From positions 1 to 7,782 of the forward strand of contig CBFIJI010000096.1 in the NCBI GenBank assembly GCA_965662885.1: 7,782 bases of DNA. The letters run 5' to 3'. A model generated the notes under the pieces. The model saw nothing but the letters and a program-made list of their open reading frames with translations. It was not told where the DNA came from and searched no databases. The translations under genes and the position numbers were made by a program. Shown in pieces: positions 1-4,678 of this stretch (within the stretch, counting starts at the first letter, position 1; every line of letters begins with the position of its first letter). The stretch comes from CBFIJI01 sp965662885 (GTDB taxonomy: Bacteria; Bacteroidota; Bacteroidia; Flavobacteriales; Flavobacteriaceae).

Positions 1-686
1 AAAGGGGTGTAACAACTGGCGAAAATTCCTCGAGTAAAATCACCCCGCACAGGAAGGAAATACATTTTAGGCCCTCCTAAAGTTTCACCAATTTCTCCCA
101 AGTGTTGGTGGGTAAAAGGCTTGTACCAAGAAACATTATTATTTCTCCAACTAAAATGTGATGTTGGACTTAGTCCTACTCCAGCTCCAGTACTTCCTGT
201 GGTGGCATTGATATGAACTGCTTCTTTAATCATTCCCTCTTTGGCCAAAGGCAAAAGGGCCAATTGAATGGCGGTAGCAAAACAACCAGGATTGGCCACT
301 GAAATGGTTTTTTTAAGGGCATCCCTTTGGTATTCAGGAAGTCCATAAACAAAATCATAACCTTGAAATTGGGTGTCTTTTTCCAATCTAAAATCATTAC
401 TTAAATCAATGATTACTGTGGTTTCAGAAAATTGATATTTTTCTAAAAAGCCTTTGGATTTCCCATGTCCTACACAAAGAAATACCACATCTACCTCAGG
501 GTTAATGGTTGCTGTAAAATTAGGAGCTCCAGCTCCCAATAAATCCATATGTGTATCATGCAAGGACGTTCCAGGTCGGGTGGTGCTGAAAACAAAATCC
601 AGTTTTAAAGCGGGATGGTTTAAAACCAGTCGTATTAACTCTCCCCCTGTATAGCCAGAGCCTCCAATAATTCCAACTTTTATCAT
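1..686 (-). CDS. argC: N-acetyl-gamma-glutamyl-phosphate reductase, C-terminus cut off by the window edge
   Basis: This cytoplasmic enzyme catalyses the NADPH-dependent reduction of N-acyl-gamma-glutamyl phosphate to the semialdehyde, the third step of arginine synthesis. I translated the minus strand from the ATG at 686-684 and obtained 228 open residues running off position 1. The N-terminus has the nucleotide-binding glycine motif GIIGGSGYTGGEL (residues 5-17). The catalytic cysteine lies in NPGCFAT (Cys135). Further family signatures are DLSNDFR (94-100), YGLPEY (114-119), TTGSTGAG (162-169) and LPVRGDFTRGI (211-221). ArgC proteins are usually about 320-345 residues, so roughly 100 C-terminal residues lie outside the window. 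The start codon overlaps the argG stop as ATGA (683-686), which fixes the start and suggests translational coupling. It is the third structural gene of the operon read from the promoter near 2649. Later arg genes probably follow beyond position 1, but that is inference. Confidence 0.96.
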   Translation of the reverse strand, partial: MIKVGIIGGSGYTGGELIRLVLNHPALKLDFVFSTTRPGTSLHDTHMDLLGAGAPNFTATINPEVDVVFLCVGHGKSKGFLEKYQFSETTVIIDLSNDFRLEKDTQFQGYDFVYGLPEYQRDALKKTISVANPGCFATAIQLALLPLAKEGMIKEAVHINATTGSTGAGVGLSPTSHFSWRNNNVSWYKPFTHQHLGEIGETLGGPKMYFLPVRGDFTRGIFASCYTP

Positions 687-1873
687 GCTTTTTTATTTAC
701 GTGTTGATAGATTTTATTAGCATTGGAAGTCAGCTTAATAAAGCCTTTGGCATCCGCTGCTGTCCATGCTTTATTGACTTCGCCATAAGTACCAAAATCA
801 GCCTTCATTAAATCGTGTTTGGAAGCAATACCTTTCAATTCGAAGCGGTAGGGATGGAGTTGTATAAAAACTGTTCCACTTACTTTGTCTTGACTGCTCG
901 TTAAAAAAGCTTCCATATCACGCATGACTGCATCGAGATATTGCCCTTCGTGAAGTAGCATGCCATAAAAACTTCCCAATTGTTCTTTTTGATGTTGTTG
1001 CCATTTGGTCAAGGTGTGTTTTTCCAATAAATGGTGGGCTTTGATGATGAGCATTGGAGCGGCTGCTTCAAAGCCAACACGCCCCTTAATTCCAATAATG
1101 GTATCACCTACATGAATATCCCTACCTATGGCAAACTCTTGAGCAATTTTTTGGAGGTGTTGAATAAGGGTGACTGGATCTCCCATAACGGAATTGACAC
1201 GACAAAGTTCACCAGACTTAAATTCCAATTCGAGTGCTTCTGAAGTATTTTTTGTTAAGGGATTCGGATAGGCCGTATCTGGCAGTGCTTTATCAGAAGT
1301 TAATGTTTCACTCCCACCAACACTGGTGCCCCATAAACCTTGATTGATGGAGTATTGCGCTTTTTCCCAGGGGATGTCAATCCCTTCTGTTTTTAAATAG
1401 GCAATTTCATCTTCTCGAGAAAGTTGTTGATCTCGAATCAAGGTGATGATCTGCATTTCTGGTGCTAAAACTTGAAAAATTAAATCAAAACGTACTTGAT
1501 CATTCCCTGCTCCTGTGCTTCCATGTGCAATGTATTGTGCCTTAATACTTTTTGCGTAGTTAATAATTTCAACCGCTTGAATGATGCGTTCAGCACTTAC
1601 TGATAAAGGGTAAGTATTGTTTTTAAGTACATTCCCAAAAATCAGATATTTTACTATTTTTTCATAAAATGATTGCAATGCATCGATATTCTTATAACAA
1701 ATTGCCCCCATTTCAAGGGCTTTGTTTTGCATTGTAAGCGTTTCTTCTGAACTAAAACCTCCAGTGTTGACGCTTACTGCATGAACTTCATAGCCGTCTT
1801 GAGTTAATTTTTTGAGGGAGTAAGAAGTGTCCAAGCCACCACTATAGGCCAATACTAATTTGGGTTTCTTCAT
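683..1873 (-). CDS. argG: Argininosuccinate synthase, Bacteroidota-type divergent form
   Basis: This enzyme joins citrulline and aspartate using ATP to give argininosuccinate, the penultimate step of arginine synthesis, in the cytoplasm. The 396-residue protein has the ATP pyrophosphatase P-loop AYSGGLDTS (residues 9-17) and the substrate-binding motif HGSTGAGNDQVRF (117-129). Length is normal for the family, about 400 residues. Several positions differ from the common bacterial form as I remember it: VNTGGF (35-40) replaces the usual aDvGQ segment, and YPLSVSAERIIQA (88-100) replaces YPLgTSLARP. I recognise these as features of the Bacteroidota ArgG branch, so loss of function is unlikely. 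The gene overlaps the upstream GNAT stop by four bases (1870-1873, ATGA) and its own stop overlaps the argC start by four bases. It should therefore be expressed as part of one tightly coupled transcript under the arginine leader. Confidence 0.97.
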   Translation of the reverse strand: MKKPKLVLAYSGGLDTSYSLKKLTQDGYEVHAVSVNTGGFSSEETLTMQNKALEMGAICYKNIDALQSFYEKIVKYLIFGNVLKNNTYPLSVSAERIIQAVEIINYAKSIKAQYIAHGSTGAGNDQVRFDLIFQVLAPEMQIITLIRDQQLSREDEIAYLKTEGIDIPWEKAQYSINQGLWGTSVGGSETLTSDKALPDTAYPNPLTKNTSEALELEFKSGELCRVNSVMGDPVTLIQHLQKIAQEFAIGRDIHVGDTIIGIKGRVGFEAAAPMLIIKAHHLLEKHTLTKWQQHQKEQLGSFYGMLLHEGQYLDAVMRDMEAFLTSSQDKVSGTVFIQLHPYRFELKGIASKHDLMKADFGTYGEVNKAWTAADAKGFIKLTSNANKIYQHVNKKA

Positions 1874-2484
1874 GATTTTTTTGGTTTTAAAAATAGCTGC
1901 TCTTTAATACTTTTAAGGCGTTTAACGACCTTGTTGTTGAGCGTTGTTTTCTTTTTGTTTTTCTCTTCAGGGTCATATAACATTCCTGTACACAAGCACA
2001 TACTTTGAGCTGTTCGGGTTAAAACGTCATAATTTTTACAGGTTTGGCATCCTTTCCAAAATTCTGGATCGTCAGTGAGTTCAGAAAAATGAACGGGTTT
2101 GTAGCCCAATTCATAGTTGATTTTCATTACTGCCATTCCGGTAGTGATTCCAAAAACTTTGGCATCTGGATATTTTTCAAGGGAAAGTTCAAAGACCTTT
2201 TGTTTAATTTTTTTGGCCAGTCCTTTTCCACGGAATTCTGGGGCAACAATTAATCCTGAATGGGCAACGTATTTTCCATGTCCCCAGACTTCGATATAAC
2301 AAAAACCTGTAAACTGGTTTTTTTCAAGGGCAATTATTGCATTGCCATTGATCATTTTGGTGGTGACATATTCGGGACTGCGACGAGCAATTCCTGTCCC
2401 ACGAATCTTGGCGGAGGCGTCAATACATTCACTAATAGCTTTAGCGAATTTGATATGTTTTGGTTGTGCAATTTCGATTTGCAT
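1870..2484 (-). CDS. GNAT-family acyltransferase, first structural gene of the arg operon (candidate glutamate N-acyltransferase)
   Basis: This 204-residue protein has a GNAT acyl-CoA-binding core. Motif A is GLIVAPEFRGKGLAKKI (residues 77-93), with the RGxGxA pyrophosphate loop at 85-90. A downstream segment KINYELGYKP (121-130) matches the usual C-terminal part of the fold. After the core come two cysteine pairs, CQTC (146-149) and CLC (163-165), in a segment ending TGMLYDPEE (166-174). These could bind a metal, but that is inference. The last 30 residues are lysine-rich. The gene stands first in the arg operon and overlaps argG by ATGA, so an arginine role is likely. The simplest proposal is N-acylation of glutamate, the ArgA step, because no canonical ArgA or ArgJ is visible here. 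That assignment rests on context plus fold, not on a diagnostic motif. The ATG at 2484 is the first in-frame Met of the conserved N-terminus. No Shine-Dalgarno sequence precedes it. Confidence 0.9.
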   Translation of the reverse strand: MQIEIAQPKHIKFAKAISECIDASAKIRGTGIARRSPEYVTTKMINGNAIIALEKNQFTGFCYIEVWGHGKYVAHSGLIVAPEFRGKGLAKKIKQKVFELSLEKYPDAKVFGITTGMAVMKINYELGYKPVHFSELTDDPEFWKGCQTCKNYDVLTRTAQSMCLCTGMLYDPEEKNKKKTTLNNKVVKRLKSIKEQLFLKPKKS

Positions 2485-2504
2485 TGCTAAGTAAAATAAT
2501 GTCT

Positions 2505-2549
2505 AAAAAAAAGTTGAATTTGAGAGGGAAGTCGGACACACCTAAACTC
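2505..2549 (-). terminator. Weak candidate intrinsic terminator within the arg leader
   Basis: The RNA segments GAGUUU (2549-2544) and AAAUUC (2521-2516) can pair, followed after AAC by eight consecutive Us (2512-2505). An alternative is GGAGUU with AACUUU, which would partly use the U run. Neither stem is GC-rich, so termination efficiency cannot be judged by eye. The call depends mainly on the U run and on its place between the leader ORF and the first structural gene. Confidence 0.35.
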
Positions 2550-2567
2550 CATAAGGAAGTAGCACCC

Positions 2568-2636
2568 CTAGGGGCGACGAAGACGAACCGTAAAGACGGT
2601 TGCAAAAGAAAAATAGTTAGGTGATAAATTTTTCAT
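2568..2636 (-). CDS. Putative arginine leader peptide (22 codons) of the arg operon
   Basis: Read on the minus strand, ATG at 2636-2634 opens a 22-codon ORF that begins MKNLSPNY, continues with a Phe/Thr/Val-rich middle and ends TVRLRRP before TAG at 2570-2568. Three of its last five residues are arginine (codons 18, 20 and 21: CGT, CGT, CGC). It lies 83 bases upstream of the first structural gene of an arginine operon and five bases downstream of a good promoter box. This matches the architecture of classical amino-acid leader peptides, where ribosome stalling at codons for the pathway's end product controls transcription attenuation. The product is expected to have no function other than being translated. 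Arginine operons are more often controlled by ArgR-type repressors, so a peptide-based arginine attenuator would be notable. The ORF is short, so chance is possible, but position, codon content and flanking RNA pairings agree. Confidence 0.75.
   Translation of the reverse strand: MKNLSPNYFSFATVFTVRLRRP
2586..2601 (-). other. Perfect 6-bp hairpin within the arginine leader ORF
   Basis: The RNA reads AACCGU-CUUU-ACGGUU, a six-pair stem with a four-base loop. It lies immediately before the Arg codons of the leader ORF. A ribosome translating the leader would melt it, and it could act as a pause hairpin that keeps polymerase and ribosome in step. That role is inferred from classical attenuators. 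The hairpin itself is seen directly. Confidence 0.6.
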
Positions 2637-2641
2637 TGTTT

Positions 2642-2674
2642 CAAAAGTACTTTTTTATTTTGATTTACACGAAC
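2642..2674 (-). promoter_or_regulatory. Bacteroidota-type promoter for the arginine leader and operon
   Basis: TACTTTTG (2649-2642, minus strand) matches the Bacteroidota -7 consensus TAnnTTTG exactly. A partial -33 element TTCG (2673-2670, against TTTG) lies 20 bases upstream. The -7 box ends five bases before the leader ATG. Transcription would therefore start at or within a few bases of that ATG, making the leader ORF nearly or fully leaderless. Confidence 0.6.
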
Positions 2675-2798
2675 GCATTGTTACTATTTCACAAAACGTA
2701 TTTAAAGTTTGATACTTCTAACACTCTTAAACGAGCTAGACTTTGTTTTTAATGCGCGACACGTTCAAATTAGGGAAGTCAATTAACCTGAGAGGCCA

Positions 2799-3173
2799 TC
2801 AGTCGTTAACAATTGTTTTTCCAAAAGGAGCTAGTGCCAGTTCAGCCAGTTTAAAATGTTGTTTTGCAAAGGGAATACCAATAATGGTAATAAAAAAGAG
2901 CGCTCCCATAATCAAATGGGAAAGGGCAATCCAAATTCCACCGGTTAATATCCAAATAATGTTAACAAGTAAGTAGAGACATCCAGAACTTTCTTGTGTG
3001 GTATTCACTGTTTTTCCAAAAGGCCATAAGGCAAGTATGCCTAATTTTAAGGTTTGAAGCCCAAAAGGGATTCCAATAATGGTGATCATCAAGATAAGAC
3101 TTGATATAAAGTATTCTAAAGCAATGATTAAACCACCAAAGACCAACCAAATAAGGTTTCCAAGTAATTTCAT
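2799..3173 (-). CDS. yccF: YccF-family small inner-membrane protein (DUF307)
   Basis: This is a 124-residue, strongly hydrophobic protein of two similar halves. Repeat 1 (about residues 1-57) and repeat 2 (about 65-122) each contain ITIIGIPF (30-37 and 95-102) followed by a PFGKT segment (51-55 and 116-120). This duplicated layout is typical of the YccF (DUF307) family, whose molecular function is not established. Each half probably contributes membrane-spanning helices in the cytoplasmic membrane. The repeat unit is exactly 195 bases, and two DNA stretches are still identical between halves: 15 bases at 2814-2828 and 3009-3023, and 11 bases at 2878-2888 and 3073-3083. The gene is divergent from tilS and stands alone between tilS and the arg promoter. 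No clear operon partner, terminator or full-consensus promoter is visible. The start is the ATG at 3173, giving the conserved MKLLGNLIW beginning. Confidence 0.9.
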   Translation of the reverse strand: MKLLGNLIWLVFGGLIIALEYFISSLILMITIIGIPFGLQTLKLGILALWPFGKTVNTTQESSGCLYLLVNIIWILTGGIWIALSHLIMGALFFITIIGIPFAKQHFKLAELALAPFGKTIVND

Positions 3174-3367
3174 AGGTAAGTGTTAAGTTTAAGATTGAAG
3201 TCTCGTTATGTAAAAGTATTGATTTAATTTTATATGAGTGGTTTCTTTAATGCTTAGCAACCATCAAGTCTTTGTGAGTTATTGTTTTTTTTACGCTTTA
3301 ATTATGTGGTTAAAAGTCAATTTTAAAGGAATCCTTATTACAAGCACTAAAATCCCTAATTTTGTCC
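3174..3367. other. Divergent intergenic region between yccF and tilS
   Basis: This 194-base AT-rich gap must hold the promoters for both flanking genes. On the plus strand TAATTTTG (3357-3364) fits the -7 consensus. On the minus strand TACTTTTA, upstream of yccF (about 3211-3218), is one base off the consensus. No -33 element is convincing for either. A run of eight Ts lies near 3285-3292 without a clear hairpin before it. I see no further small ORF or structured RNA. Confidence 0.5.
3357..3364 (+). promoter_or_regulatory. Candidate -7 promoter box for tilS-dsbD
   Basis: TAATTTTG matches TAnnTTTG exactly and ends three bases before the tilS ATG at 3368. If used, the transcript would be leaderless or nearly so. 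No TTTG or TTG is found at the expected distance upstream (around 3333-3337), so the call is tentative. Confidence 0.35.
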
Positions 3368-4678
3368 ATGGTTCAAAAATTCCAATCCCATCTTGATTCT
3401 CATTTCCCTCGGTTAAAGCGGGAGCGACTTGTTTTGGCTTTAAGTGGCGGGTTGGATAGTTGTGTGCTGTTAGACCTTTGTTTGGCGGTGGGTCTCCGCC
3501 CAGCCATTGCACATTGTAATTTTCAGTTAAGAGGCAGTGAAAGTGATGGAGATGCCCATTGGGTAAAGGCATTGGCTCAAGAAAAGGGATTGCGCGGTCA
3601 TATCAAAAATTTTGACACTAAAGCTTATTCTGAAACGCATAAAATCTCCATCCAAATGGCAGCTAGAGAACAGCGCTACACTTGGTTTGATCAATTGTGT
3701 GTGCAAGAAGGCTTTACTGCAGTATTGGTGGCACATCATGCAGATGATGCCGTTGAGACTTTTTTAATCAATGCCCTTCGAGGCAGTGGTCTTAAGGGAT
3801 TATTGGGAATTCCTGAATCACGTGGCAACATCCTTCGCCCCTTATTACCATTTAAAAAAGAGACTCTTCTAGCCTACGCAAAAGAACACCTTCTAAGTTG
3901 GCGAGAAGATGCTTCCAATGTTACTAACGATTATTTACGAAATGCAATACGACATAAGGTGATTCCTCAGTTGGAAGGAGTTCAACCAGAGGCCTTGACC
4001 CAAATCCGTTCCAGTATTCAGCATTTAAAAGGAGCCAATGATTTTATTGTTCATGCCCTTGAAGCCCTTAAAAAAGAGTTGTTCGAAACTGATAAAAATA
4101 ATTTCAACATTGCGATTCCTGCTTTAAAAGCATTGGTGCCTTTGGATTTTTGTTTACATGAATTATTTGCCCCGTATGGCTTTTCTGCTGTAGCGGTTGA
4201 AAAACTTTTATCGGCAAGTCCAGGAAAAATTCTCTATTCTACTTCCCACCGTTTGCTCTGTGATCGGGAGGTCTTTATTCTAAGCCCACGAAAGAAAGAA
4301 GAAGATCTCGTTTATACGATTGATCTAAATAATTCGCAACAACAACTTCCCATTAAATTGACTTGGAAGTTATTTAAAGGATTTTCGAAAAAACTGTGGA
4401 CGGCTGATCAAGCTGCATTGGATAAAAATTTATTAAAAAATCCACTTTTGTTACGAAAATCCAAAACAGGCGATTATTTTTATCCCAGCGGAATGAAAGG
4501 TAAAAAGTTGTTGAGCAAATATTTTAAGGATGAAAAATATTCCTTGATCGATAAGGAAGAACAATGGGTTTTATGTTCTGATTCTGCGATAGTCTGGGTG
4601 GTAGGAAAGCGTTGTGATCAACGTTTTATAGCGACTGACAAAACAACCGAAACACTAGTGTTAAATTGTAACTTATGA
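3368..4678 (+). CDS. tilS: tRNA(Ile)-lysidine synthetase
   Basis: TilS attaches lysine to cytidine 34 of the CAU-anticodon isoleucine tRNA using ATP, which lets it read AUA codons. It is normally essential and acts in the cytoplasm. The 436-residue length is typical. The N-terminal PP-loop ATPase has SGGLDS (residues 26-31), HCNFQLRGSESDGD (49-62), HHADDAVET (123-131) and the tRNA-related REDASNVTNDYLRNAIR (179-195). The remainder fits the central and C-terminal TilS domains and is less conserved. I prefer the ATG at 3368 over an in-frame TTG at 3362, because the TTG lies inside a promoter-like box and ATG gives the usual distance to SGGLDS. The stop overlaps the dsbD start (ATGA, 4675-4678), so the two genes are probably translationally coupled. 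The functional link between them is not obvious. Confidence 0.97.
   Translation: MVQKFQSHLDSHFPRLKRERLVLALSGGLDSCVLLDLCLAVGLRPAIAHCNFQLRGSESDGDAHWVKALAQEKGLRGHIKNFDTKAYSETHKISIQMAAREQRYTWFDQLCVQEGFTAVLVAHHADDAVETFLINALRGSGLKGLLGIPESRGNILRPLLPFKKETLLAYAKEHLLSWREDASNVTNDYLRNAIRHKVIPQLEGVQPEALTQIRSSIQHLKGANDFIVHALEALKKELFETDKNNFNIAIPALKALVPLDFCLHELFAPYGFSAVAVEKLLSASPGKILYSTSHRLLCDREVFILSPRKKEEDLVYTIDLNNSQQQLPIKLTWKLFKGFSKKLWTADQAALDKNLLKNPLLLRKSKTGDYFYPSGMKGKKLLSKYFKDEKYSLIDKEEQWVLCSDSAIVWVVGKRCDQRFIATDKTTETLVLNCNL

Larger units (their letters stand above)
2505..2623 (-). promoter_or_regulatory. Putative transcription attenuator of the arg operon with competing stems
   Basis: On the minus-strand RNA, CACCUAA inside the leader ORF (2623-2617) pairs perfectly with UUAGGUG (2545-2539). 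It extends to nine pairs with one bulged U. The 3' arm overlaps GAGUUU (2549-2544), which can instead pair with AAAUUC (2521-2516; six pairs, one G-U). Three further pairs are possible beyond a bulge, and the stem stands three bases before a run of eight Us (2512-2505). The two stems cannot form together. A ribosome stalled at the late Arg codons would leave CACCUAA free upstream, favouring the long-range stem and transcription. This logic is inference from complementarity. The terminator-like stem is weak and AU-rich. Confidence 0.5.

Noticed and set aside
454..654. Plus-strand 66-codon open frame
   Set aside because: It is antisense to the conserved argC coding sequence and has no family signature.
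1031..1243. Plus-strand 70-codon open frame
   Set aside because: It lies wholly antisense to argG, whose protein is well conserved here.
2044..2490. Overlapping plus-strand open frames of 60-76 codons
   Set aside because: They are antisense to the GNAT gene and have no recognisable domains.
2521..2623. A metabolite riboswitch in the arg 5' region
   Set aside because: The stems first suggested an aptamer, but no known riboswitch consensus is recognisable, and most of the segment is a coding leader ORF with terminal Arg codons, which explains it better.
2692..2700. TACGTTTTG as the arg operon promoter
   Set aside because: It has one extra base against TAnnTTTG and no -33 element, whereas TACTTTTG at 2642-2649 matches exactly.
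2743..2976. Plus-strand 77-codon open frame across the yccF 3' end
   Set aside because: It is mostly the reverse of yccF, whose duplicated motifs are clear.
3362..3364. TTG as the tilS start codon
   Set aside because: It lies inside the candidate -7 box. The ATG six bases later gives a standard TilS N-terminus.
3291..3739. Minus-strand open frames of 70-93 codons
   Set aside because: They are antisense to the 5' part of tilS, where the PP-loop motifs are intact.
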